Shown: in pieces, positions 47,722-59,887 of the stretch | How the letters are laid out: the number at the start of each line of letters is the position of its first letter | Numbering within the stretch: position 1 is the first letter of the stretch | Origin: Pelomyxa schiedti | Lineage: Eukaryota > Evosea > Pelobiontida > Pelomyxidae | DNA length: 64,000 nt | Assembly (NCBI GenBank): GCA_020536535.1 | Contig: JAHLWZ010000857.1 | Span: 1 to 64,000, forward strand | Reading direction: 5' to 3' | Made by a program: the position numbers and the translations under genes | Notes under the pieces: generated by a model | The model's input: the letters and a program-made list of their open reading frames with translations, nothing else | Databases searched by the model: none | What the model was told of the DNA's origin: nothing

Positions 47722-49609
47722 TTACGTTCTCCGTTTCTTTGGATCAGGTGGTGTTGCTTGTTGTTCTTGTATGGGGGTGTTTTGTGGGGGGTGTTCTGTT
47801 CCTTTGTTTGAGGGCAGTTCTTGTTTGGTGGCCTCAGTTCCTTTGATATTGGGTGTGTGTGTTGGGGTTTCTTCTGTTGTTGGTTCTTCCTCGGTGCTTT
47901 TTGGTGGGTTATTCTCGTTCGGTTTGGCAATGTCTGTTGTTGTACTGCCGGTGTTGTTACTTGTATTAGTTGTGTTTGTGGTGTTATCATCGGTTATTGT
48001 ACTGCTGGTTTTGTTTGTTGATACCTTTTCTGTGGGTGCTGAAGGTTCACAAGGTGCTGGTTCTTTCTCGGCGTTTTGGGGTGAAATAGTGTGGGAAGAT
48101 GAAGATTTGTTTACTACAGGGGGCTGTGTTTCGGTGGACTTTGGTGGTGGGGGAGGTGGTGATGTGGATGAAGGAGTTGCGGGAGGTGGTGGTTGTGTAT
48201 TAGACACATGTACTGTATTTTCCAAGCCTGTCCAAAGTCATTTCCATCAGTTTGTGGGAATGTGGTAGAAAGTGGAGACATACTCTGGGCTTGGATAGCT
48301 GGTTCTGTTTGTGGGAATTGCTCAGGAGCCATCAAATACTGTTGCTGCAGCAACATTTGCTGGTACTGAGCTATAAAGATGGATTATTCTATAACATCTT
48401 AAAGCACCGCCTCAGTTACCAGGGTCATAAGCATAAGGCATCATTCCGGCACACAGTGCCATTTGAGGGTCAATGGCGCCCGATTGCACCATGGCGGTTT
48501 GCTGCAAAACCCGTTTAACAAAGAGTTGAAAAAGGGAAGGGAGGGAACAGGAATGTACTAAGAAAGAAAAGATAGTGAAATGTTATAGAAGAGGCATAAC
48601 CATTAGTTGGTAATCTGCGCCATAGTATGGCTGTAAAGTTTGGTCCAGAAAATCCCTGGAGGGAAACTTTACGTGGGATGAAAATGGGAAAAAGTTGTAA
48701 AAAGGATGCGAGGGAGTATCAATTAAACTTGAGGTGGAAAGGTACAAACCATACCGCGTTCGATTGTTGTTCACTTTGACAGTTAAATCTGTAAGGTGGG
48801 AAAATTGCACATCAATTGTAAACTGGCCAAGGGATTCTCCGGCATAGAATGTATAACTAGTGAACATCGTTTTTGCTTGTTTTGCTCCCTCAACCATGAA
48901 GTACTGAACTAAGGCTTGTACTCCTACTTGAAAAGGGTGAACTGTGTAGAATGAATGTTGGTTTCTTTATAAACCAGCTTCTTTGTTCATAATGACTATC
49001 TTATGGATTTGCCCGTACTGTGAAAAAAGCTGATACACAAAATCGACATTGATGAGATTGAGCATGGTTTCTCCCAATTGTTCATGCATTGGATTATAGA
49101 AAGTAACGAGGATGATTTTATTGCTCGTGCTTTCCGCACTGAGTTCTCCATGAATTGAGAACCCAGCATATACATTACGACCACTTAAAAATAAAACATA
49201 AGCTCAAACCAAAAATAGATGGCAACCAAACCCTAGTCTAAGCTGTGATGTGGTGCTGTGACTAATGAAATTGATGGCTGCTGTTAAGTCCCTCATTTGT
49301 ACCATAGCCTGCTTCTTTGCTTTCATCAAAACAACCTTCTCAACAGCCCCAAAAGGAGTGAATATAGAAAGTAATTCCTCCTTTTTTTTGTTTCGAGAAG
49401 AGTAAAGGGAGGTGGGGAAAAAAAAAAAGGAGTGAATACATCCAGTTATTACAAAATACATCTACAGACCACAAAACAAAGCAACGGCCAAAATACAAGC
49501 AGTGTGGCAGGGGATTAAATACTTGAGTAGTGTCAGTTGGCACATTGCGTATGTGTACCACACGCGATGGTGCTTTTTCAAACGACACCTGCCCAATTCT
49601 GCCTGACAT
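47722..49609 (-). CDS. PTB-like RRM protein (polypyrimidine tract-binding family)
   Basis: The start MSGRIGQVSFEKAPSRVVHIRNVP leads into RRM 1, continued by ELLSIFTPFGAVEKVVLMKA and AMVQMRDLTAAINFI. A linker with SGRNVYAGFSIHGELS and LVTFYNPM leads to RRM 2: INVDFVYQLFSQYGQIHKIV, VQALVQYFMVEGAKQAKTMF, TIDVQFSHLTDLTVKVNNNR. The block SHLTDL.VK.NN.R.RD is the hallmark of the PTB/hnRNP L family. The C-terminal part is Gln/Met-rich (48240-48480) then Pro/Thr/Asn-rich and ends PKKRRT, a likely nuclear signal. Animal PTB has four RRMs; here two are seen, as in plant-type and hnRNP L-like short forms. Splicing or RNA-stability control is inferred. Given the T-rich intron ends in this genome, its targets may be abundant. 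Confidence 0.88.
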
Positions 49610-49883
49610 TTACTTGACTGTTCACTCTTTAAGTTTTGTGTCCGCCGTTTCCCCTCACTCGTACTCCCCACAGTATTGGCACACCTTCCAGACCACAAAC
49701 GCAATTGGCTCTTCAAATAAACCCCTGGTACGAAAAAGGAAACGTGTGATGAGATTGCGATTTTTTGTTATTTGCAAGACTCACTGCACATGGTACAGTC
49801 AATGGTGGATTGTTTTGTTTTGAGTTTGTGTTGTGCTGCGCTACTGTGTGGTGGTTGCCTCTGGTGATAGTGGCGGTAGTGTC

Positions 49884-52800
49884 TTAAACAGCTTGCTGAG
49901 GATTTATGCCAATAGGATCGGGGTGTATACGTAGAAGTTCGATGACAGTTTTGCGTACTGCGTAGAGGAATTGAGCCATTCTGTCAGTGGTAAAGTACTT
50001 GTAAAGATTGTTGGAGGCTGAAGCCACGAGATCCGCTACCTGCAATCTGTTTATGGAGATAAGTGTGCTGCACACAAGCATTTGGGCATATACGCTTCTT
50101 TGAATTGCCCCCTTCGAAAGTATAAATCCTGTAATAACTCGACTGTCTTGGGGATGCAATACTTCTGTAGTGCCTTCAGTCGTTCTGTGTAGTGATTAGA
50201 TTTGCTTCCAACCCAAATACTTGATATTCTCAGGGGTGTCAAGAGAATTGCCTTCAATTAAAAAAAAAACATACCACTTTGTTCAGGGGTCACAGATTCG
50301 AGGAAGCCGGGCTGATGCTGCAGGAACAAAATCAAACCTTGTTCGGCATTGGTCGCTAGTGTAGATTCGAAACCCTGCCATTGTTGGTTTGCTAACTGAT
50401 ATGCTTCAGCTGCTTGCTGGTACAGGAGCCTTTCACTATAAAGACCCTTGGCACTGTTTGAGGAATTAATGGAGAGTTGTGAAGTCAGTATCTCACCCTG
50501 GGGGTGTGGGCGCCTGTGGCTGCTTTTGCTTGTGTTCATCCCACTTGTGACATACGTGTCTGGCTTCGAGGTATCTTCGTAATTCAAGGTATTCGATAGC
50601 AAGTTGATTATATTCATCTTTCTTCTGGAACGTGGGAGCCAAGTTGGGAAGTTTGAATACAATTGGTTCTGTAGCAGTTTGAATTGTAGAGAGCAGTTTT
50701 TGTGGTAGTGGGCACTCCTCTTCAGTAAGGAGCTTGGCATACTGAAACTTATCCAAAACTATGCAAGTATTAGGTGACAAATGACAGAGGAATAAAGTAA
50801 AGTACGGATAAGTTCTCCCAGTAACTCATTGGCTCGGCGAAGGGCCATCTCCCACTGTGTTTCATCAAAACAGAGCCACTTAATTGCGTCAACTCGCTTT
50901 TCGAACGTTGCTGTGTTGATGGTCGAAGTGACAGAAACACTTGTGGCAGCTGCGCTGATGTTCGCTGTGATCTCAGTCTTGTTGAGATTCCACAGGTCAG
51001 CTAATTCAAGCATTTCTCGCCTGTCACTTGTGGGCACTCGAGATAAAAGGTTACTGTATGCAGAGATCCTTTCTTTGTCAGAAGGAATAAAGTAGCAATA
51101 CAGTGCAACAAGATGAAACTGGTTTTACGAAGGTAAGTTAAGAAGATTCGTTGTTAGGCCAACCTGATGAGATTCAATCAAATGGTCAATATAATGGTTG
51201 ATGATGATGATAAAAAGCCGTTTGATGTCCAAGGAAGGTTCAACAAAGTAAGGGGGGCATAAGTACAAAATGGCTAGATGCGTCGAGAAATGAAGTAAAG
51301 GAAGGGGGGGTGAAGTGGAAGCCCACTCCTTAAGGAGGGTAAAAATGCTGCTGATGTCATTTTGTATTATGGAGCATTGTAGCTGATGATATCGTGATGT
51401 AACTCCCGGCCTGAGATGTTGTTAAGAATCTCCTCCAATAAAAAGATAAGGGAGACCTGTCTTGGGTTGTGAGGAAAACGAAGATATCCTGAAGTTCAGA
51501 ATATTTCGGACTCTCTCTATCGAAAGTATAGGACATATCACCGGAAGACGGAATTTTGTACTTTCTGGCAAAGATGTATTACAATGAAGAACCAACCACG
51601 GGGAAAGGAGAGGCACTGGACAGGTGCCTTAATTGATTTCAGTGTGGGTGTAGGAGTCCGTTGTGTGAGTGCCAAGAATGAAAGAGTAAACACGACAGTA
51701 AAAACACTTAGAAGAAGGGGAACCTACCTTAATTCCTCATCAATGTGGTATTCTAGCAAAGTTTTCGTGTGGAGCCACAGGAGGTCCTCCCACGAAGTGC
51801 ATATTGGAAGGGCACAAGAGTGATTCCCTGAAAGAAGACCATAAATAGCTTTTTCGTAGATACTGTTAGATGTCTAGAAGGAGTAAGACAAAAAGACACT
51901 CATTACTCTCATACTTTACTCAGCATTGCACATGTTGATTTCCATAAAAATCTATTAGAGTTGCCGCAGACTTCGGTGGCTAAATATCGAGATACGTGAG
52001 CTCCTGGGGTAGTACAAGATTACTAACCAGTCTGGAAATAGGGTAGAGCCCCCATTAGAGTGGCTGCCCTCCACTGCCGCTTGGCCGAACAGCAAAGATC
52101 AATGGCTGCTGGTAATTGGCCAGAACGCAGTAAGTTCCAAACGTCCTCTAACAACTGCTCTTCTAATTTCTACTTGAAAAATCAGAAATTCAAGAAATAA
52201 AGTTAACATACCTGATCCTCCGATGAAAGGTTACAGTCCGGGTCTATTGAGATGCTGTCATCGCTTCTATGCAACACAGTATCTTCCATCCAACCTTGGA
52301 TATGATCAACGGCAAGTACATTTGTACGAGGCGGAAGTTGTGCAGATAGTTCCAGCCAATCCACAATAATCTGGGTACAGTCAGGTAACATAACTCTAAC
52401 TATAAGCACACCTTCAATTTTCTTAAGTGTGCACTACGGGCAAGAATGTCATTGATCGCTGTTTGGAGAGTGTATGTCTGGCTATTGTCTGCGGGCAAAG
52501 GAGAAATACTCCCGATTTTTTGTTCATTGGTTATCAGTTGCACCAGAGACCAAGTGGACCAGGCCCTATACAAGTGCTCATTCTGTAGTGGTGTTACAAA
52601 AAAGGAAAAGAGTGCCATAACGCCGAGTTCGAGGAGAGAAAAATAGACCACACGTTGATAGAAGAAAGATCCATTGCTCTACTTAGCGCTTCAGTAATCC
52701 TACGGTTTCATAAGATGAAACTCATTTGTTTGGAGTATGGAACTGGTTTTTTGCAGCCAAACACAAGTTGTTCGCGAGCCCACATTTATCAACAGAACGA

Positions 52801-53335
52801 AAATCCCTTTCGTGTCGTACAAGTGGTACTCCATGTTCTGCAAGTACATCACACAGGGGTGACTTCTCGTCCATTGCAGACACAATAGTAGGAATCTCTT
52901 TGTGTGAACTTTAGGATTCACATCCTCCTAGGAGGCATCTGGTACCTGGCTGATTAATCTTTTCAAAGACATCGCGGTCTCTGATGCTTCTCAGGTTCAT
53001 TGACTCGGAGACTTTTTTTAAAAAAAATAAAAAAAAAAACAAGTTGCATTAGGAAAAATCAGCATGAACGAACATAGCTAAGGCGTGGAATGCATACATG
53101 TATCATCCATTCTATCCTGTTGCTGGTCCGCGGCGCCGTGAAAGGCAGGCAAAGAGTCAGCGAAGGAAACCCTCTTCGAGTGGCCGTCGGCGACCGCGCT
53201 ACTGGCAGTCGCGGACATCATTGGTACGTCGTTGTTGCGCGTAGTAGAAGATGTGGGCATGGCAGACGCAGTTGTGGGCTTGAACCCGGATCTACGATTA
53301 CTGCGGTGCGCTGGTACTCCTCCGGTGGGCCTCAT
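49884..53335 (-). CDS. NUP107: Nucleoporin Nup107/Nup84
   Basis: Nup107 is a structural alpha-helical subunit of the Y-complex of the nuclear pore. The start at 53335 gives a Ser/Thr-rich tail (VSFADSLPAFHGAADQQQ), as is usual for the unstructured N-terminus. The solenoid then shows MNLRSIRDRDVFEKI, HLYRAWSTWSLVQLIT, IIVDWLELSAQL (the IVMDWLE block), LRSGQLPAAIDLCCSAKRQ with WRAATLMG (the RCGQAWRAATLEG block), and SWEDLLWLHTKTLLEYHIDE (the TWEDTVWAYF block). C-terminal helices run through LELRRYLEARHVCHKW to IHPDPIGINPQQAV at 49884. About 15 introns; exons between 50950 and 51720 are short and only partly resolved. It is upstream of, and on the same strand as, the PTB-like gene (274 bp apart). 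Confidence 0.85.
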
Positions 53336-53612
53336 TGCTCTAACAATAAAAGCGAAATGCAAGAGTTAGATCCAGGGCCCACAACGCGGCTGAGAAGCCA
53401 TCTTGTGACTGAAGGTATGTCCCTGTGGGAATATCTCGTCGACCCAAGTGGGAGCGTTCGGTGGTTCTCGCTTTGAGGGCGAAACGATCTGGAGTAAGAG
53501 TTGAAAAACTTGTGATGATGGAAAACTTCATCCTTTGAAGCAAAGGGGAAAAAAGCCCGACGGGCCGTAAACAAGTTAAAGACACAAACAGACGTGCACC
53601 CCACGCTCCGAA

Positions 53613-56600
53613 ATGAGTGACGTTGTCGATTTCCTCGATAGCTTCGACGATGCGTCGGCCGTGGACCCCGCGGCGGCCCCGGGCCCCACGCCGGGCGCCG
53701 CGCCCGTACCGCAGCCGCCCCCGCAGCAGCAGCACCAACAGCCCCCCTTGCAGCTCCAGCTCTTGCACGCGGCGGCGTCCCCCGCCGCGTCCCCACCCAC
53801 CGTCGCGCCCTCGCCGCCCACGCCCACGCCGACGCCCGCGCCAACACCCGCCGACGCAACCGCGTCCGTCTCCGCGGCGCCCGCGGTCAACGCCGCCAGG
53901 GACGTGGTCGGCTCCCCCGCTGTGGTCCTGGCCTCGTCGCCCGCGGCGGCCGACCTCGCCCGGGGCGCCTCCTCCTCCTCGTGCTCCGCCGACGCGCTCC
54001 CCGAGGAGCCCCCGCGCTCGCCCTCCCCCGACTCCGCGCCCCTGCAGCAAAGAGAGCAGCAACAGAATGTCACAATGACGATGCCCACGGCGCCCGCCGA
54101 GCCGGCGCCCGACCCCGACCCCGATCGCGATTGTGGGACCGAGCTCGCGGTGCGTGGTTTTGACCACGATGGCGTTGGCGGCGGCACTAGCGCCACATCA
54201 GGTCCTGAGGCCTACACGCCAATTTCGCCCGCGCAGTTGCAGCAGCTGGAATCAACCCCAGACAGAACCCCTGGCCTGAGCTTCGAGGAGCACATGCAGA
54301 TGGAGTCCCGCGGCGACATCAACATCATGATGTCCGAAGGCGGGCCAGACGACGGCGGCGTCACCGTTGGGATCGAGGGAAGCATCATGGGCAGCGCGGA
54401 CGACGGCCAAGTGGTGGTGGAGGGGTCCAACTTGGGCGCGCCGGCGGACCCGCAGTCCTTGGCGGCGCTGGGGAGCGCGGCGGCCAAGAAGGAGTACGAC
54501 ATCCCCGGCGGGGGAGATTCTTCGCTACAAGGCACCGCGGCCTCCTCTCACGCCGCGGATAAGAAGCCCGAAGGCGGCGGCGGCAAAGAGGGCGGGCGAA
54601 TTATCCACCTGAAGGACCGCGGCCGCCTTGATTACTTGGAAAAGGACCGCAAGAACGCGGCGCTGGACAAGGATTTGAAGGCGAGGCCGACGAGCATTAG
54701 GGACGCGCGAGGCAGTCGAGATTCGGACCCCAAGCTGCGAGATGGCATCAGAGCTTATGATAAAAACAAGCCTGCGAGAAGTGATAGGGAAGATAGAGTT
54801 TTCAGAAAGGAATCTCCTGAAAGGGAAAGAGACAGAGACAGAGACCGAGACCGAGAGAGAGACAGGGACCGCGACAGGGACAAAGATCATAACCACTCCA
54901 AGGAAAAAGAACGAGAACGAGAACGAGAGCGAGAAAGGGACAGAGATAGAGAACGAGAAAGAGAACGGGAACGAGAAAGGGAAAAAGACCGAGACAGAGA
55001 AAGAGAACGAGAACGCGAAAGAGAAAGAGATCGAGACAAGGAAAGAGACAGGGAAAGAGATAGAGACAGAGATAGGGATAGAGAGTTGAGAACCACAAAG
55101 GACAGGGAGCGGGAGAAAGAGAAAGATGCCCGTCACACCCGACACGATTCTGTAGAGACACTGTGTGTTAGGGGTTTACCTGAAGACCTATCAGAGGACT
55201 CCCTGAGAGGTTTGGTATCCAAGTACGGTCACCTTGAAAGAGTCTACAAACTTAGTGGAAGAAGGTTTCATTCTCCTGTTGTTTATCAATTTTACAGTAC
55301 TCAGTTATGGCTTCATGCAATATACAACTGCGGACAACACACAAACCGCCAAACGGGCATTGGACAATTTTCGACTCGGCTCATGTGTTCTCAGGACTTT
55401 ATTCATGCGGGTTATCTGCCTCTGGCCCCCAAATTCGTTGACAAAATGATTCTAAAATATTCAAATTAGGGATGGCCAGCGCATACAATGATTGTAGAGA
55501 ATGTAGCACCTTCTGACCAGGCTAAAATGGAGGACTTAGCCAATCATTATGGAATTGCCACAGTGAAAAAGGTTCACCTCGTGTGACTCTTTAGTGTCAC
55601 CAAATATGTTAGCAGGCTCCTGAAATGGACACATGGCTAATTACATTTCCTTCTATAGCTGAATGTGTGTCTGCATGTGTTCATATGCATGAGAAGAAAG
55701 TTGGCCCCAGAGTGATTAAAACTGGATTTTGGATGGTGACCTCCTTCTTATGTTCCCTATCGATCCTGATCTCCTTTCACCAAGAAGGGAGATGATGAAC
55801 AGCATACACATGACCATACCTATAGCAATTCTAGTACCCCTATGGTGTCAGGCTCTCGAAGTGAATCAAGACACTTGTTTGTTGGAAATTTGGATGAGAG
55901 TGTGTCCAAAGAAACTCTTGCTGAGACATTTGGTGTATATGGCTCTATTGAAGATGTGAAGATTTTTTATGGAAGGGGGTATGGCTTTGTGGACTTCACC
56001 AGCACACGTGTGTCAATTGCCCTGTTTTTTTACCTTTACATTTATCTTTTCTGTTGCTGCTCTGCTATTGTGGTCACATTTGCTTCATTTGCATGTTTTC
56101 AGAAAGTGCGTGTGTGGCAATGAAAGAACTTCAGAACAAAGTCTTTGGGACTCTACCAATATGCATCAAATTTGGCAAGGTGTTTAGATAACTTCTCTGC
56201 ATTGGCAAATGAATATTCCATCGCACAAAACAGCATACATTCAAGTTCCTTGCGTTGAATCTCATGTTTTTCAGGGGAGACCTTGCTCACAATTGTGTGT
56301 GTCAAGTATACCTCCACAGATGACAGAAGATGAGCTCAAAGCCATCTTTGAGCATTACGGTGTGTGAAACATAATGATTGTGGTGGCATAATGAATGTGG
56401 TGGAACTACACTGTTCACTGCAAAATGATAATGTGATACATCAATGTGAAATGCTCAAACATCATTTATTCAATGTGGCAACTCAAAAAACAAATGTGCA
56501 AAAACTTGCAAATTATGCAATTGTTCAACATCTTGCATCATTCCTCCCATGAACACTGTATCTGCAAAACATGAATATTCAATGTTACTTCAGCTGTGAT

Positions 56601-58876
56601 TTGATTATTCTGTTTCCAACAAATGATGTTTAGGGAGTGTCAGCAAACTTGCATTTTACCGGAACCAAGGCTGTGCAACTGTTGACTTTAGAAGCACCAC
56701 AAGTGCGCGGGATGCATTGAAAGACCTGCAGACGCGATCCTTCCGTGGAGTTCAACTACAAGTTGGATTTGGTCGTGTAGGTGTCTAGAGTGCATATTAA
56801 AACTAAGACTTAATTAGGAAACTACTGAGGATCCCAGGAATCAGTTGTCTTTCAAACCACAGGTATTTCTTTACTTTTCAGTTTCTTTTTCCTCACCAAA
56901 AATTTTCATCAGGTGAGTGACCAGACAGCAAAACGGACTTTGCATGTGGGATTCCCACAAGATATGCGGTACTCGACTTCCAACTATGGACTTGGTTAAC
57001 CAAATTTCCCATTGCCCAGAGTGGATCGACAGGCTTTGATAAACGCCTTTTCTCCCTACAGGGGAAATGTGAAACATCACCCTGGAAAACCTTATGCCTT
57101 TGTTATTTTCAACTCACGTGAACATGCGCATAAAGCAAAGCACGACTTAAGTGGCAGACTCTTGGGTGACTCGCGACTGAGTATTGAATTTGCAAAAATG
57201 GTAAGTGGAGACTGGTGTGGATAAATGTTCACGTTTTGTAAAAAGGATCGAGAAATGAATGAAGGGTATTCTCCGATCTATGAGGGGAAACCTTCGCCTG
57301 TGCATGAGACCTCAGCTCACTCTTTACCCCACACCGACAACCGCTCCCAAAGTTATCACGCAGAGGATGAGCAAGGTTTGTTTCAGATCTTTGTTTCTGT
57401 TGATGATCTCGGATTCAGGGCTTCCAAGGAAAAGACAATCGTCTCCACCATACGACTCTCAATCCACCAAGAAGATTAAGCCACAGTTGGCCCAATCAAC
57501 ACCCCAAATTCAACAATCCTCTGTACAGCCAGCAATTTCCACTCAACAAGGTTCTCAAATCATTCCGTCCCATAAAACTCTTGCCCTTAAACACGAAGCT
57601 CTGAGTGAAGCCCCCTCATCAGAGGTTAGTACTAAGCAAATAGGTTTTTGCCTCACTATTTGCAGGGTATGTGGAGACAAGAGGTATCTGCTCATACTGA
57701 CGCATTAAATCCTGCGATAGGGTACAAAATTTCCCTCCTTCCTCGCTCTTACAAAACTTCAGCCCTGTGATGGATGGTGCACATGCCCAGCCACATTTCC
57801 CACTTAACACTGTTTCTGTCATGGGAAGCCACCCACTAATGCAAGTACCCCAAGACGATCGCTACTCTGACATGAAGTATGCCCACTCTTTCTTTTCATT
57901 TTTTGACGGCGTTTTCTACAATTAGTTATCACACTATGGCAATGGAACAATATGCTCACACCCAGATTGTAAATCCAGAAGTCCCGCGAGACCCAAGATT
58001 GGCAGTTAGTTCAACCCCATCAGCAGAGAGTACTGCTGTACCTGACGCGCCAAATCAACATCACGACTTAGAGGAAGCTGCTCCACCTTCTTCACCTGTT
58101 TCCCCTCCTCCCTGTGCATGGACAGGTATTCTTGCCAAAGGTGATGTGGGTCTATGTCGATTGTCAGCTTACCATCACCGTGGACCCCACATTCAAGACT
58201 TAGTGTATGTCATTATCAGTAACCTCCTTCTTCTTATATCAACCTAGAGACCCTCTTCCAGATTCTTTAAATATAAAGAATCGCACAGATCTGAATAATT
58301 TGCCTTTGTATGTGCCTTTAGGACAGTCGTCAATGAGCTTCTTGGAGCCCTGTGAAGAGCATGATAAAGCTCCCTACCGCGAGTTTTATACCTATCTGTT
58401 GCAGAAAAATCGGGTTTGTTTGAGTTTGTTTGTTTCTTATCTGACATCACTCCCAGGCAGGGATGGGGAAAATGGGCAATTGCCATGTTTATGTCATCCC
58501 CTTATCAGCGCAGTCCGCACAGCTGTTTGGTTCTCACCGCCGGGACCTTTTGCTTGTTGTAGTACCAGCTGCCTTAAGTAAGTCTACTGGCCAACAGTTT
58601 TCTTCAACCCCCTTTGGTGCGTACCAACAGCAGATGGTATCACCCACTGTGAACCCGCTGTCTCTGCCTGCCCATATGATGATGCAAACCGGCCTCCTTC
58701 AGCAAGTATCCTCTGACCCAGCAATGTATAGTGCCGCCGTTGCCCACGCCCAAGCAATTCAAGCACAAGCAGTTCAAACACAGGCCCAAGTGCAAGCGCA
58801 GCAGATGCAACTCGCCAGGCAAGCCAACATCCCAAACGCCGCCTACCAAGCCGCAATACAACAACAACAACAACAA

Positions 58877-58959
<83 letters not shown>

Positions 58960-59374
58960 ACAACAACCACCAAACGTGCCATCCCAAATGCTCCAAGCCC
59001 AAAGATATACAACCACTCAGCAGCAGCAACAGCAACAACAACACCTGCACACACAGGCCTCCTCCGCCAACGCCTCGGGGTCCAGCAGCCGCCGGCACCA
59101 CTCGCGGTCCCGCTCCCGCTCCCCCGTCACGCACCACCACTCCTCCGGCGCCTCCGCCTCGTCGTCGTCCGGCAGCGGCGCCTCGGCCGCCGGCGGAGCC
59201 ATGAAGAGAACGGGCTCGCACGGGAGCAGCGGCCACGAGGGGGATTCCCGCAGCCAGGCCCCACCCCAGCAGCCGTCGTCTGGTGGCTCGTCGTCGTCAG
59301 GCGGGGGTCACTCCACCCATTCTTCTTCCATGCGGTCCTCTGGGTCGTCATCAAATAGGTCATCACGCACGTGA
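53613..59374 (+). CDS. SPEN/RBM15-like protein: several RRMs, Arg-Glu/Arg-Asp repeat, SPOC domain, polyQ
   Basis: The N-terminus (MSDVVDFLDSFDDASAVDP) is followed by 370 residues of Pro/Ala/Ser-rich, very GC-rich sequence. Next is an Arg-Asp/Arg-Glu repeat (54800-55115). RRM 1 starts ETLCVRGLPEDLSEDSLRGL; RRM 2 reads HLFVGNLDESVSKETLAETF, GRGYGFVDFTS. More divergent RRM-like exons lie at 56280-56800, and another at about 56930-57200 has KRTLHVGFPQDM and YAFVIFNSREHAHKAK. The SPOC domain (58100-58580) reads AWTGILAKGDVGLCRLSAY, DPLPDSLNIKNRTDL, CHVYVIPLSAQSAQLF. RRMs plus SPOC define the SPEN family (SHARP, RBM15, plant FPA), which links RNA to chromatin or RNA-modification complexes. After SPOC come 36 Gln (58859-58966), 8 Gln (59018-59041) and a Ser-rich RS-like tail to TGA 59372-59374. 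Intron joins between 55480 and 57250 are approximate. Confidence 0.85.
54800..55115 (+). repeat. Arg-Glu / Arg-Asp dipeptide-coding repeat
   Basis: A degenerate hexamer (GA[A/G/C] with AGA/CGA/AGG) codes for long RE and RD alternation within the SPEN-like gene. Such mixed-charge tracts are common in nuclear-speckle proteins. The purine bias spans more than 250 bp and makes a conspicuous asymmetric strand composition. Confidence 0.85.
58859..58966 (+). repeat. CAA/CAG repeat coding for 36 glutamines
   Basis: A pure glutamine run of 36 codons, mixed CAA and CAG, in frame within the SPEN-like gene, followed by an 8-codon run at 59018-59041. The CAA/CAG mixture suggests selection for the peptide rather than simple CAG expansion. 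Confidence 0.9.
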
Positions 59375-59887
59375 ACAGAACCTGCCCACACGCAGGACTT
59401 GTTGGCTGACCCCCCCCTTGCCTGTTTCCATAACTGCCAATACTTCAGCTTGAGACAAGTTGTACAGGGCTTGGTTCCAGGCTTTGCAAATGCTAATTTC
59501 TTGTTTTGAATTTTAAAAAAGTTCGCAGTTTAGCACCCATAACAGTGCTTTGGACCTTTGCACTGAAAATAGAAGCAAGTGGCCTTAGGAAAAAGCTGGA
59601 GCATTGGCAAGACCCCATAAGGGGAACACAAAGTTTTAACAAGTCTGTCCCCTTCTCCCATTCAGGACTGAGAGTGTGTTGTGGGTGATGGGCTGCTTGT
59701 GAAACGTTCTGCTTACCTCTAAGTGGGGAAAAAGCCTTGTTCCATTCTTCTGAGGAACATTTTTGGTTTTTTGGACTCAACCTCAATGAACACTCCAAGA
59801 CCTTGGGATCTGGTCGTTGGCAAATCAGATCTGGTCAGTCTTCTGAGAGTTCGGCGAAAGGACGCTCAAAAAAGCAAACAAAGGGAA
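59375..59887. other. Intergenic spacer between the SPEN-like and armadillo-like genes
   Basis: This 513 bp stretch has a C run (59410-59417) and mixed composition. Open frames run into the next gene from 59723, but the first Met leading directly into recognisable sequence is at 59888. No RNA gene was recognised. Confidence 0.35.

Noticed and set aside
47771-48268. Plus-strand Val/Gly/Ser-rich frame after DcpS
   Set aside because: It mirrors the Thr/Asn/Pro-rich tail of the PTB-like gene on the minus strand and looks like a false membrane protein.
54525-55161. Minus-strand Phe/Ser/Leu-rich frames opposite the RE/RD repeat
   Set aside because: Antisense translation of a purine-rich repeat gives apparent hydrophobic repeats. 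They are not membrane segments.
58859-58966. CAA/CAG run as a possible CRISPR or satellite array
   Set aside because: It is a simple in-frame glutamine repeat within the SPEN-like gene, without spacers.
58584-59236. Minus-strand poly-Val/Leu frames opposite the polyQ tract
   Set aside because: They are antisense products of CAA/CAG repeats with no start context or motif.
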